From contig CACBBC010000009.1 of the NCBI GenBank assembly GCA_902537415.1, forward strand, positions 1 to 56,932: DNA of 56,932 bases. Reading direction: 5' to 3'. Below the pieces are notes generated by a model. The model did not search any database and was not told where the DNA came from. It saw nothing but the letters and a program-made list of their open reading frames with translations. Shown here piece by piece: positions 8,257 to 16,714 of this stretch (positions are counted from its first letter, which is position 1; every line of letters starts with the position of its first letter). A program made the translations under genes and the position numbers. The stretch comes from an uncultured Alphaproteobacteria bacterium. GTDB taxonomy: Bacteria > Pseudomonadota > Alphaproteobacteria > Rhodobacterales > Rhodobacteraceae.

Positions 8257-8724
8257 ATGGAAAAAACTGAAAAGCATGTGATATGGCAGCCAAATGAAGA
8301 GATTTACAAGGCAGGGGATAACCCAGAAGGTGCGTATCTGATTAAGTCTGGATACGTTTATATTTACACATCAGGTGGACTAAAACTTAACAGGCTGGGT
8401 GTGAATGAAATATTTGGTGATGCCTCGCTTGTTTTAAAAAAGCCACGTTCGGTAACTGCAATTGCGGGTGAGCATGAAGTTCATGCCTTATTTCTTCCAG
8501 CAAGATCGATAGACAGTTTTTTACAACAAAACAAAGTTATTTCTGCGTTGATAAGAAAAACACATTTGAGACTCATTGATTCAAACGCGCAAAGTGAAGA
8601 ATTATCTAAGGATTTGGAGAAACTGATGGCAATGGTAAAAAAAACTGAAACAATATCTGAAGATATCACAAAATTAGTCGAGCAGATGAGGAAGAAAGTA
8701 AATAAGACTCTTTCAGAAGATTGA
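8257..8724 (+). CDS. Cyclic nucleotide-binding domain protein
   Basis: A 155-residue protein whose first 110 residues form a cNMP-binding beta-barrel (GDNPEGAYLIKSGYVYIY, then IFGDASLVLKKPRSVTAIA). The phosphate-binding cassette has GDASL where canonical cassettes have GE-(A/L)-(A/L), so the ribose-binding glutamate is changed and real cNMP binding is uncertain. No helix-turn-helix follows; residues 110-155 look like a helix or coiled coil rich in Lys and Glu. It is therefore probably a sensor or scaffold rather than a Crp-type regulator. It begins six bases after the GST stop codon. Confidence 0.8.
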   Translation: MEKTEKHVIWQPNEEIYKAGDNPEGAYLIKSGYVYIYTSGGLKLNRLGVNEIFGDASLVLKKPRSVTAIAGEHEVHALFLPARSIDSFLQQNKVISALIRKTHLRLIDSNAQSEELSKDLEKLMAMVKKTETISEDITKLVEQMRKKVNKTLSED

Positions 8725-8726
8725 TT

Positions 8727-9821
8727 TTATTGTCCAAATAAAGGGAAAAAAAAGTACAGGGTATAGGCCATTACAAAAGCTGGTATAGCCGAATAAATCG
8801 TTGCGAGTATGGCAGCTTTAGGTGCGATCGCTATAGCAGGAAATAAAGCATCACCATCGTTTGATATAGCATTCCCTAAAAGAGCACTAAAAGGTATCAT
8901 TCCATTTATAAAAAGAGTTGTGACCAATATTTGGGGTCCGCATCCAGGAATAAACCCTATAATTATAGCAAGTAAAGGAATCAGCATTCCTATCGTCTTA
9001 AACATCAGGTTCAAGTCCAACGGAGTTAGATAAACGAGATAATCGTATGCTAAATAAGCAGCTAAAACCCAGATGGCAATAAAACTTGTTTCTTCAGCTA
9101 CGCGAACAAGTGGTTTGTCTCTCGGGTTAGTCATGGTTTTGATTTGTGAGTTAGACCATATAAAAATGCTTGTCACCATTCCAACTATTGCAATAATCTG
9201 TGGGAAAATACCAAAGAGCTCTTCAAGATCATACTGAAGTATTTGGAGAATCCCCAGACCGAAACCCGGTATTATCAGACACGTAAATATGATGTCACGC
9301 TTCCTATTTTTGCCAATTATGGGAACTTCACTTTTTAGATTAACTGCCTTCTCCTGATGTGAAAAAGTAAGAAAATTATCAGCGATATATCCTGTGATAA
9401 TTCCAGCGAGTAGCGTAAGAGGAAGCACTAATATTGCAATGTCTGGTCTGACCGCAATTAATAAAAATGCGGCGTCTCCCATAGTGGCGGTTAGGGTTGC
9501 TATAACCGCTCCAAACGACACGTTGCCAGAAGTATAGGCCGCAACCACAACAACGGCACCGCCGCACCCTGGCGTTGCACCAAGAATAGCAGCTATTGGT
9601 ATTTGTAAGGCTGAAGATTCTCGAAGAATATTCCCTACATTAAAATTAAACCTATGCTCTGATAAATAGAAGATAGATAGAGTGATGGCTACGAAAGCAC
9701 TTACCTGAACATATGCGTCAGTAACCAAGGCTCTTGTAAGGTCGCCCAACTCCCCTGGCAGTGCTGTTAGAGCAAGCAGTAAAAGGGCAATGAAATACTT
9801 TTTTCTAATAGAATAAATCAA
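8727..9821 (-). CDS. ArsP_2/DUF2899-type putative metal transporter
   Basis: A 364-residue protein with about ten transmembrane helices, matching the family annotated as putative manganese transporter or 10TM heavy-metal exporter. Two halves repeat: ATPGCGGA (PGCG at residues 84-87) with MGDAAFLL (114), and FIPGCGPQ (PGCG at 292-295) with NDGDALFP (321). The paired PGCG and GDA motifs likely line the transport path. The start is a TTG at 9821 with AGAAGG upstream. A Fur-like box lies 29 bases before the start, so expression probably responds to iron or manganese. Metal and direction are inferred from family and context. The convergent cNMP gene ends two bases away. Confidence 0.8.
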   Translation of the reverse strand: MIYSIRKKYFIALLLLALTALPGELGDLTRALVTDAYVQVSAFVAITLSIFYLSEHRFNFNVGNILRESSALQIPIAAILGATPGCGGAVVVVAAYTSGNVSFGAVIATLTATMGDAAFLLIAVRPDIAILVLPLTLLAGIITGYIADNFLTFSHQEKAVNLKSEVPIIGKNRKRDIIFTCLIIPGFGLGILQILQYDLEELFGIFPQIIAIVGMVTSIFIWSNSQIKTMTNPRDKPLVRVAEETSFIAIWVLAAYLAYDYLVYLTPLDLNLMFKTIGMLIPLLAIIIGFIPGCGPQILVTTLFINGMIPFSALLGNAISNDGDALFPAIAIAPKAAILATIYSAIPAFVMAYTLYFFFPLFGQ

Positions 9822-9849
9822 CTTGAAACCTTCTGTAAAATTTCTACTT

Positions 9850-9868
9850 GATAATGATTATCATTTGC
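9850..9868. promoter_or_regulatory. Fur/Mur-type box between divergent metal genes
   Basis: The 19 bases match the classical Fur consensus GATAATGATAATCATTATC at 16 positions. The site is near-palindromic and lies in the 194-base region between the divergent genes starting at 9821 and 10016, so it could control both. In many alphaproteobacteria Fur-like proteins (Mur) respond to manganese, so iron or manganese control is possible. The site is seen; the regulator is inferred. Confidence 0.8.
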
Positions 9869-9940
9869 AAGAAAAAAATGGTTCTAAGACTAGATAATTC
9901 CAATTTTTTTTAATCATTACTTTTTTAGTCAGAATAGTTG

Positions 9941-9946
9941 TTGACA
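9941..9946 (+). promoter_or_regulatory. Possible -35 element upstream of the DUF4856 gene
   Basis: A perfect TTGACA lies 70 bases before the start codon at 10016 and downstream of the Fur-like box. No convincing TATAAT-like -10 appears at 17 bases; weak T/A-rich candidates lie around 9964-9973. It is offered as a possible promoter for the iron module reading right. Confidence 0.35.
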
Positions 9947-10015
9947 AAGCCGAGCAAATTAGTCATCTTTAATCCTGACTGGGATCGTCGGAATTAAAAT
10001 TAAAGGATTTATATA

Positions 10016-11392
10016 ATGAAAAAAGTTATCGTTATGATTGTTGCGGTATTTGTAGTGACAGAGGTAGCAGCACATCATTTTTATTCAACGTTTCCAATTA
10101 CATTGAAAGGTTATACTGGAGACAAGACCAACTCAGTCTCTTACTCAGGGCAAATAGCAAGACATGTTCTACATGATTCTCTCAAAAAACTAGCTGGGAG
10201 AGGTGATGGAGGATCTAACGCTGCTGAAATTGAAGCTCAGATGATGAAGTATTTCAAGGGAAGTAAAGAGGACCTTGATATTATTGCACCCAAAACAAAA
10301 GGTGATTTTAGAATAAAGCAAACGACGTTAAATCAAATCAGCAAAGGTAAAAATCTGTCTGGTAAAACTTATAAGGGCGTTATAAATGGATGGCCTGGTC
10401 AAATGACCGGACCAGAAGTTATTGAGTTTATGATTAAAAAAGCCGCTCAGAAAAAAGGAGGTTTCGACCCTGCTACTGGTTATAACTATCCTCAATTAAT
10501 TTCAAAGTTTGCAATGGGCGCTGTGTTTTATAACCAAGCAGTTGATAATTATCTAGATGAAAAGATGGCTCTTAGCTCAAAGACAAATGATAAACCATAT
10601 AAGGACGGAGCTTATTATACCTATAAAGAGCATGCTTGGGATGAAGCATTTGGTTATTGGGGTGCGGTCTCCCATGGGCTCGGTCTTAGTGCAAAGCAAA
10701 ATTACGATATCACTAAGATGAAGGATATGGCTGCCGCGGACCAAAACAAAGATGATGTAGTAGATCTCAAGAGCGAGTACAATTTTGCGCACGCGTACTA
10801 TGCATCAAGCTTTGATAAAGGTGGTAAGACAAATTATTATAATACAGTTACTCAGGCTTTTTTAGACGGTAGAAAGATAATTGCAGGAGCAAAAGGTGAA
10901 AAGCTTTCATCATCTGAAAAAGCTGCACTGCAAGGTCACATCGCTGTAATTAACGCAAATTGGGAAAAGGTTATTGCCGAGTCTGTTTTTAAGTATGCGG
11001 GTTCCGTTTATAAGGATATCGTAAAGCTTGAAGAAAATTACTCAGATAAAGCCTTCTCCACCTATGCAAAGCATTGGGGAGAATTGAAAGGTTTTGCACT
11101 AGCTCTTCAGACGGGCAAATCAAACTTGGGTGAAACAGCCGTGAAGCTAAACAGGCTTACAGGTATGGGGCCAGTTCTAATGAATGCTTCTCAAGTAACA
11201 GGTGTAGATTCTGCGGGAAATTACATCAAGGAAGAAGCTCAGTCGTGGGGTGAGTTTAAGCTACACATGCTTAAAATCCAAAAGCTGATGGTCGAAAAGT
11301 TTGATGTCAAAGCAAAAGGAAACGACATGTTAGCAGATATGTCTTCTTTGGCGTCAAAGGTAGGAAGCTCCGATAGCGCGGAAAACGACTAA
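10016..11392 (+). CDS. DUF4856 family periplasmic protein
   Basis: A 458-residue secreted protein. Residues 1-19 form a signal peptide, after which the mature chain begins with a His-His pair. EHAWDEAFGYWG near residue 205 and KHWGELKGFALALQ near 360 resemble the DUF4856 family, which shares features with imelysin-like iron-regulated proteins (from memory of those families). The chain is mostly helical and acidic/lysine-rich. It lies downstream of a Fur-like box and upstream of a Fe(III) ABC binding protein, so an iron-related periplasmic role, perhaps metal capture, is likely. No enzymatic motif was recognised. AAGGA precedes the ATG. Confidence 0.75.
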   Translation: MKKVIVMIVAVFVVTEVAAHHFYSTFPITLKGYTGDKTNSVSYSGQIARHVLHDSLKKLAGRGDGGSNAAEIEAQMMKYFKGSKEDLDIIAPKTKGDFRIKQTTLNQISKGKNLSGKTYKGVINGWPGQMTGPEVIEFMIKKAAQKKGGFDPATGYNYPQLISKFAMGAVFYNQAVDNYLDEKMALSSKTNDKPYKDGAYYTYKEHAWDEAFGYWGAVSHGLGLSAKQNYDITKMKDMAAADQNKDDVVDLKSEYNFAHAYYASSFDKGGKTNYYNTVTQAFLDGRKIIAGAKGEKLSSSEKAALQGHIAVINANWEKVIAESVFKYAGSVYKDIVKLEENYSDKAFSTYAKHWGELKGFALALQTGKSNLGETAVKLNRLTGMGPVLMNASQVTGVDSAGNYIKEEAQSWGEFKLHMLKIQKLMVEKFDVKAKGNDMLADMSSLASKVGSSDSAEND

Positions 11393-11394
11393 AA

Positions 11395-11447
11395 GAGCTT
11401 TCCTTCTCCAGCTTTCCTCCGGATTTCCCAGTCACGGGGGAAAGCTC
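11395..11447 (+). repeat. Competing inverted repeats after the DUF4856 gene
   Basis: GAGCTTTCC (11395-11403) is the exact reverse complement of GGAAAGCTC (11439-11447). A second copy, AGCTTTCCTCC (11410-11420), pairs with 11436-11446 with one G-U wobble. Two alternative hairpins sharing the right arm can therefore form between this gene and the next. There is no T run, so it may be an mRNA stability or attenuation element rather than a simple terminator. Confidence 0.5.
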
Positions 11448-11487
11448 CTAAATACCTTAAAAGGGCCTTATAGAAGTTAGGAATAAG

Positions 11488-12465
11488 ATGTTAGAATATA
11501 TTGGCGATATTTTCCATCACTTTGTTGATCCAAAGAAAAGAGTTTTCCTTGGGTACATTGTGTTATCCATCTTAATAGCGCTTTTATGGCTTGTATTTAT
11601 AAGGAAAAAGGGGTTGAAATCAGCAATTTTTAAAGTGTTTGATAAGAAAATTCTCTTATCAGGTTCTGCAATCTCGGATTACAAAATGTTTTTAATTAAT
11701 AGAGTTCTAATGTTGGTACTATCTCCGTATCTTTTGACTCAGTTAGCCGTTGCAACATTTATTTACTATTCTTTTTTATCAATACCGTTAAGTGGGCTTA
11801 TTTCTTTCTTAAGTGATACCCCGACTTTTGTAGTAGCAGTACTATTTACTTTTGTTTTTTTCACTTTTGACGACTTTACAAAATACTGGGTACACAGATG
11901 GATGCATAAGTGGCCAGTTTTGTGGGCTCTTCACAAAGTTCATCATTCGGCTGAGACCTTAAATCCAATCACTGTTTATAGAACACACCCTCTTGAGGGA
12001 ATTCTATTTTCATTGCGAGGAGCATTTTCCCAAGGTACAGTGATTTCCACTTTCTTTTTCATTTTTGGTGATAAGGTAGATTTAGTAACTATTTTAGGAG
12101 TCAACTTTTTAGTATTTTCTTTCCATGTTGCTGGATCAAATTTAAGACACTCCCATATAGACATCAAATATTGGGTTTGGTTAGAAAAAATTCTCATTTC
12201 ACCAGCTCAACATCAGCTTCATCATTCTTTGGATGAAAGACATTACGATAAAAACTTTGGAGCCGCTTTGGCGATCTGGGATTGGATATTTGGATCGCTT
12301 CATCACTCCGAGGATATTGATAATCTTATATTAGGGGTTGAAGATAATGACTTCAATCCTACATCGATAACGGAATTATATTTGAAACCACTGAAAGAAA
12401 TTTCAGATATTGCCGCAGAAAGTCTATCCAGTTTCAAATCGCTGAATAAAATTTTTAAAATATAA
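11488..12465 (+). CDS. Sterol desaturase/fatty acid hydroxylase family protein
   Basis: A 325-residue integral membrane di-iron enzyme. The histidine clusters of the family are present: HRWMH, then HKVHHS with a later HPLE, and HQLHHS near residue 247. These bind two irons and use O2 to hydroxylate or desaturate lipids. Four or so hydrophobic segments surround the clusters. The lipid substrate cannot be told; in bacteria members act on hopanoids, carotenoids, ornithine lipids or alkylglycerols. It sits between a DUF4856 gene and a Fe(III)-binding protein gene behind a Fur-like box, suggesting expression linked to metal status. A GGA ribosome site precedes the ATG. Confidence 0.87.
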   Translation: MLEYIGDIFHHFVDPKKRVFLGYIVLSILIALLWLVFIRKKGLKSAIFKVFDKKILLSGSAISDYKMFLINRVLMLVLSPYLLTQLAVATFIYYSFLSIPLSGLISFLSDTPTFVVAVLFTFVFFTFDDFTKYWVHRWMHKWPVLWALHKVHHSAETLNPITVYRTHPLEGILFSLRGAFSQGTVISTFFFIFGDKVDLVTILGVNFLVFSFHVAGSNLRHSHIDIKYWVWLEKILISPAQHQLHHSLDERHYDKNFGAALAIWDWIFGSLHHSEDIDNLILGVEDNDFNPTSITELYLKPLKEISDIAAESLSSFKSLNKIFKI

Positions 12466-12479
12466 AAGGAGCAATCCTA

Positions 12480-13493
12480 ATGAACTTCTACCCTATATCA
12501 ATTATTACGTTTTTACTCCTTTCGTTTAATACAGTTATTGGTGCTGAAGTTAATATTTACTCTCACCGCCAACCTTTTCTAATTAACCCCTTTTTGGAAA
12601 AATTCACTGAAGAAACGGGAATAAAGACTAACGTAGTATATGCAACGAAAGGTTTAGCTCAACGACTGAAAGCAGAGGGTAAGAATAGTCCTGCTGATGT
12701 CATTTTGACGGTAGATATTGGGCGCTTATATATATATGATGATCTCGATCTCCTCGCATCAGTAAATTCGGATATTCTGGATAGGAACATTCCCCAGAAT
12801 TTAAAAAGTCCCGAAAACAAGTGGTTTGCCTTATCAAAGCGATCAAGAATTATAGTTACGTCCAAGGACAGAGTAAAAGAGGGACAAATTACAAAAATCG
12901 AGGACTTAGCCGACGAACAATGGAAAGGCAGGGTGTGTTCCCGACCAGGAAGCCATGTATATAATAGAGCCCTAATGGCTTCGCTTATTTTATCTCTGGG
13001 AGAGAAAGCAGCAGAGGCATGGGCAAAAAAATTCGTGGGTAATCTAGCTAGAAGGCCCCAAGGAAATGATAGAGCGCAAGTAAAGGCAATCTTTGAAGGC
13101 CAGTGTGACATATCAATCATAAATAACTACTATTTTGGTAAATTAAAATATTCTGACGATCCAAACCAAAGGGAATGGGCAAAAAGTGTTCGCTTAATTT
13201 TTCCGAATCAAGGTATAGAGGATAGGGGAGCACATGTAAATATATCGGGTGGAGGCGTTGCTAAATATTCAAAAAATAAAAAAGAAGCGGTGGCTTTATT
13301 AGAGTTCTTATCAAAGGCCGCCTCTCAGAAAATGTATGGAGAGATTAATTTTGAATACCCGGTGAACCCAAATGTCGAAACTACTGAAGAACTAAAAAGT
13401 TGGGGAAGTTTCAAGTCTGACAGTTTACCTATCATCTCAATTGCCCTCAAAGCTTATGAAGCTCAAAAAATTATAGATAAAGTAGGTTGGTAA
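12480..13493 (+). CDS. Fe(III) ABC transporter substrate-binding protein, FutA/FbpA-like
   Basis: A 337-residue periplasmic protein with signal peptide (residues 1-22) and a mature start EVNIYSHRQPF. The family pattern for ferric-binding proteins is clear: YATKGLAQRLKAEG, SPADVILTVD, RVCSRPGSHVYNRALMAS and the tyrosine pair in INNYYFGKL, which supplies iron ligands in FbpA/FutA. It should bind bare Fe(III) in the periplasm and pass it to the permease encoded just downstream. AAGGAG lies ahead of the ATG. No ATPase gene follows the permease, so the transporter is incomplete in this window. Confidence 0.92.
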   Translation: MNFYPISIITFLLLSFNTVIGAEVNIYSHRQPFLINPFLEKFTEETGIKTNVVYATKGLAQRLKAEGKNSPADVILTVDIGRLYIYDDLDLLASVNSDILDRNIPQNLKSPENKWFALSKRSRIIVTSKDRVKEGQITKIEDLADEQWKGRVCSRPGSHVYNRALMASLILSLGEKAAEAWAKKFVGNLARRPQGNDRAQVKAIFEGQCDISIINNYYFGKLKYSDDPNQREWAKSVRLIFPNQGIEDRGAHVNISGGGVAKYSKNKKEAVALLEFLSKAASQKMYGEINFEYPVNPNVETTEELKSWGSFKSDSLPIISIALKAYEAQKIIDKVGW

Positions 13494-13668
13494 AATTTTA
13501 AGTAATTCTGCAATATTACACACTAACCATTGGGCAAAAAATAATGGTATACTGAGAAACTCTCCCGCTGTTTTTCTATCTATACTTTTAATTGGTCCTA
13601 TATTCAGTTTAGTTCTGACAGCTTTCGAAAGTAACCAAGATCTGTGGGTCCACCTTGTAAACACTGTA

Positions 13669-15135
13669 TTGCCTATATACGTAGTGAATACTTTATTCCT
13701 ATTCTTAGGAGTTTTAGCTCTAGCAGGTGGTTTAGGTATTTCAACGGCATGGATTGTTACTTATTACTCTTTTTTTGGTAAAAAAGTAATAGAGTGGGCT
13801 TTAATACTACCTCTAGCTTGTCCGGCTTATATTGTTGCTTATGTCTATACCGATTTCTTAGAGTACGCAGGACCGGTACAAGGACTTATAAGAAAGATAT
13901 TTGGTCTTAACTCGGCAGCTGACTATTATTTTCCTGAAATAAGATCGGTAATGGGTGCTATCTTTGTAATGGGTTTTGTACTCTACCCATATATATATAT
14001 ATTAGCACGAACAGGTTTTAATAACTCTCCTAGAAGCTTGTATGAGACTGCGGCGCTTTATGGCCGAAATAAATTTTTTGCCGTTGGCTTGCCCTTATGC
14101 AGACCATATATTGTGGCGGGTCTTGCCCTTGTTGCGATGGAAGTACTGTCAGATTTTGGAACAGTTGAATATTTCTCTGTTCAAACACTTACTCTGGGAA
14201 TGTTTAACGTTTGGATTGGGATGAATAGTATATCTGCAGCATCGCAAATAGCGATAGTGACCTTTGTTTTTATAATCATCTTGCTTGTTCTAGAAAGAAA
14301 GGCAAGATCTAGCCAAAAATATAATGATACCTCTAAGAGACTTAATAATATTTCACCAAAAGAGTTGAGTTTGAAAAAAGCACTATTTGCAATTTTCTTT
14401 TGTTTAGTGCCAATTTCAGTTGGTTTTATAGTTCCAATAATTATATTGATAAATAACGTTTTTATAGGGCTAAAACCTGATAGTTTTTTTGCGATTTTCC
14501 CTGTACTGTTAAACACTATTTTTATAGGTTTAACTGCCACATTAATTATTATATTACTTGCTTTTTTCTCAGCTTCTAGCGCGTATTTTTCTAAAAATCG
14601 TGCTTTAGTTATTATCTACAATATTGCTGCAACAGGATATGCTCTCCCTGGAACTATGCTCGCTATAGGTGTAGTTATTTTTTTTGGGTTTTTAGATAAA
14701 TTTACAGGAAATATAGTCTTTTTAGGAGGAACGATATATGGAGTTATATTCGCATTAACAGTAAGGTTTTATGCTGTTCCCTATGGAGGAGTGATTTCAG
14801 GATACTCTAGAATTCCCTCAAATTTATTTGATGCATCAAAAAGTTTGGGTTATTCCACAATATCTACATCATATAAAATTACCCTTCCCCTTATAAGGAC
14901 ATCGATTATAGCTACTGCGATTTTGACTTTTGTAGATATAGTTAAAGAGTTGCCAATGACATTGATACTAAGACCTTTTAACTTTGAAACACTCGCAACT
15001 TATACATACCAGTTCGCACATGACGAATTAATGATCGAGGCATCATTGCCAGCATTCTTCATTATAATTACCGGACTTATCCCGATTTTGTTACTACAAA
15101 ATCAATTAAATAGCTTCTTTCATTCAAAAAACTGA
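13669..15135 (+). CDS. fbpB: Fe(III) ABC transporter permease, FbpB-like
   Basis: A fused two-repeat binding-protein-dependent permease. Coordinates give the first conventional start (TTG 13669), 488 residues. Each half has the EAA-type loop: YETAALYGRNKFFAVGLPL in the first and FDASKSLGYSTISTSYKITL in the second. The frame is open upstream without a stop to at least 13495, and that stretch encodes a plausible first membrane helix (AVFLSILLIGPIFSLVLTAF), so the true protein probably begins near 13495-13552 at ATT or CTG and is about 530-546 residues, normal for FbpB. No ribosome site supports 13669. It lies directly after the ferric-binding protein gene; the ATPase is missing here. The end overlaps the convergent gene by 16 bases. 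Confidence 0.85.
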   Translation: MPIYVVNTLFLFLGVLALAGGLGISTAWIVTYYSFFGKKVIEWALILPLACPAYIVAYVYTDFLEYAGPVQGLIRKIFGLNSAADYYFPEIRSVMGAIFVMGFVLYPYIYILARTGFNNSPRSLYETAALYGRNKFFAVGLPLCRPYIVAGLALVAMEVLSDFGTVEYFSVQTLTLGMFNVWIGMNSISAASQIAIVTFVFIIILLVLERKARSSQKYNDTSKRLNNISPKELSLKKALFAIFFCLVPISVGFIVPIIILINNVFIGLKPDSFFAIFPVLLNTIFIGLTATLIIILLAFFSASSAYFSKNRALVIIYNIAATGYALPGTMLAIGVVIFFGFLDKFTGNIVFLGGTIYGVIFALTVRFYAVPYGGVISGYSRIPSNLFDASKSLGYSTISTSYKITLPLIRTSIIATAILTFVDIVKELPMTLILRPFNFETLATYTYQFAHDELMIEASLPAFFIIITGLIPILLLQNQLNSFFHSKN

Positions 15136-16124
15136 ACAGCGAGATATAACAGCGTCGAGAACATCAGAATATATAACACTATGATATTCACTTTATTATT
15201 TGAGCCAATAAACTTTAGAGTTTCTAAAGTTTGTTTATGTTCTTTGAGAGTCTGCCTAGCTTTATTCGGTTTGGGTTTTTTTAAATCTTTGCTTGCATAG
15301 TATACATCGACTATAAATGGGTTGCCTTTTGAGATGGAGCCCACAGATCCAAAGTAGTCAGGCATCTCTGTATAATTGGAGACGTCCGCTTTTTCATATA
15401 GTAACTTGTAGGACTGCCCGTCGGTTATAAACCCATTTTCCGTATATATCCCGGTAGGTTTTTCCGCATATACACCTTTTAAATTACCTAGGTTACATCT
15501 AACAATAATAGCCTCAAACTCAGTATGATAAATCTTGCTAAGTAGATCTCTAAAGGTATCATCGTCTAAATATACCTCTAAATAGAATTCTTCCCCAAAG
15601 TTATAATCCAGATTGTCGCTCGCTTTGCCACAAGACAGAGAAAAAAAACCGCTACCCCTCAAATCATCAAAGTTAAAATCTCCCTGGGTATAACTTCCGA
15701 GAACTGATTTTTCTTTGCTAGATCTTTCTTTGCTATCTCTTTTTAAACAATGGATGGCGACATTTATTTTATCTGAATATTCTCTTGAACCGAGTATTGA
15801 AAAGGAATCTTTATTTTTTTTGTAAATATTATTTAGAATTATACCCGTGCCAACAATTTGCTCGACTTCACTAAATCCAGCAGATTTTTTTTTGCTTATG
15901 TTATAGATATCACCGTGTTTGTATGACTTAGAGTATTCTGGCGATACAATTTTTAGCTCAATAGTGCCATCTTTAACAGGAAAAAATCTTACAAGCTTCT
16001 CTATTTCGTCAAAATCATTTCGTTTCTCTACTAAGTACTCAGTTTCTTCTTTTGGCAGATTAAATGAATTCTGTTGTCTTACAAAAATCACTTCATTTGG
16101 GTATGTTGAATTTGTATTCTTCAT
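15120..16124 (-). CDS. Uncharacterised protein with C-terminal membrane anchor
   Basis: A 334-residue protein that I do not recognise. It is hydrophilic and acidic/lysine-rich for about 305 residues, then ends with one hydrophobic helix (residues about 310-332, VNIIVLYILMFSTLLYLAVQ) and two or three polar residues, the layout of a tail-anchored protein with the bulk in the cytoplasm. A lysine-rich segment (KKPKPNKARQTLKEHKQTLE) precedes the anchor. There is no signal peptide. Beta-rich stretches are suggested in the middle. Its 3' end overlaps that of the iron permease. Codon use looks like that of its neighbours. Confidence 0.7.
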   Translation of the reverse strand: MKNTNSTYPNEVIFVRQQNSFNLPKEETEYLVEKRNDFDEIEKLVRFFPVKDGTIELKIVSPEYSKSYKHGDIYNISKKKSAGFSEVEQIVGTGIILNNIYKKNKDSFSILGSREYSDKINVAIHCLKRDSKERSSKEKSVLGSYTQGDFNFDDLRGSGFFSLSCGKASDNLDYNFGEEFYLEVYLDDDTFRDLLSKIYHTEFEAIIVRCNLGNLKGVYAEKPTGIYTENGFITDGQSYKLLYEKADVSNYTEMPDYFGSVGSISKGNPFIVDVYYASKDLKKPKPNKARQTLKEHKQTLETLKFIGSNNKVNIIVLYILMFSTLLYLAVQFFE

Positions 16125-16191
16125 GTTGCTGATAATAATCTAAAAAGTAGTTGAAAGACCAATATTTTTGCAAAATAAAATTTAAAAAATA

Positions 16192-16551
16192 TTATTTGTT
16201 ACGAGCACATTTATATTCTCTGGGACAAGCACCTTTATCTTCAATAACAATAGTAACCTCGGGTGGATCCATTCTCGACCCTGCTTTCACATATGTACAC
16301 ATTCTCTGAGTTGGATCGTCGTCATTCCATTTCCAACTTTTAAACCTACATGTTACTGGAGTTGTGTTAGAGAGTGCAGCTCTTCTACGGCACTTAATCT
16401 TTTCTCTTCCCATTATTGTTTGTGGCCACTTAAGCCTCATCGTGTCCCAAAGAGTGCAGTGTGGTTCTTTCTTATTTTCATACATACGTCCCTCAGCCAA
16501 AGAGATGACAGGAAACATCAAAAGGACGTATAAAAAAAACAGCTTTTTCAT
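16192..16551 (-). CDS. Small secreted six-cysteine protein
   Basis: A 119-residue protein with a clear signal peptide (MKKLFFLYVLLMFPVISLAEG, cleavage near residue 19-20). The mature part has six cysteines (HCTLW, IKCRR, VTCRF, RMCTY, GACPR, YKCAR), an even number consistent with three disulfides in the periplasm. It is basic and Trp-rich (WKWNDD). No family was recognised. It is probably monocistronic, 67 bases upstream of the tail-anchored protein gene on the same strand. Confidence 0.7.
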   Translation of the reverse strand: MKKLFFLYVLLMFPVISLAEGRMYENKKEPHCTLWDTMRLKWPQTIMGREKIKCRRRAALSNTTPVTCRFKSWKWNDDDPTQRMCTYVKAGSRMDPPEVTIVIEDKGACPREYKCARNK

Positions 16552-16666
16552 TTCTTTTTTGTTACTCTCTTTAAAATATTGGTTGATTATAAAATCGACA
16601 CTTATATCTATTAGTTTAGAAGTTTTGAAATTTGTTTGTTATTAGTGTATCATAAAAAGCGTATTG

Positions 16667-16699
16667 GAATAATTTTTTTGGATTAATAAAGAATTATTC
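16667..16699. repeat. Inverted repeat in leader of the RRF-like gene
   Basis: GAATAATT (16667-16674) and AATTATTC (16692-16699) form an eight-base dyad around a 17-base T-rich spacer, just before the GGGGG ribosome site at about 16706-16710. It could be an operator or leader hairpin. AT richness makes chance occurrence quite possible. Confidence 0.3.
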
Positions 16700-16714
16700 A
16701 AAAAAGGGGGAAAA

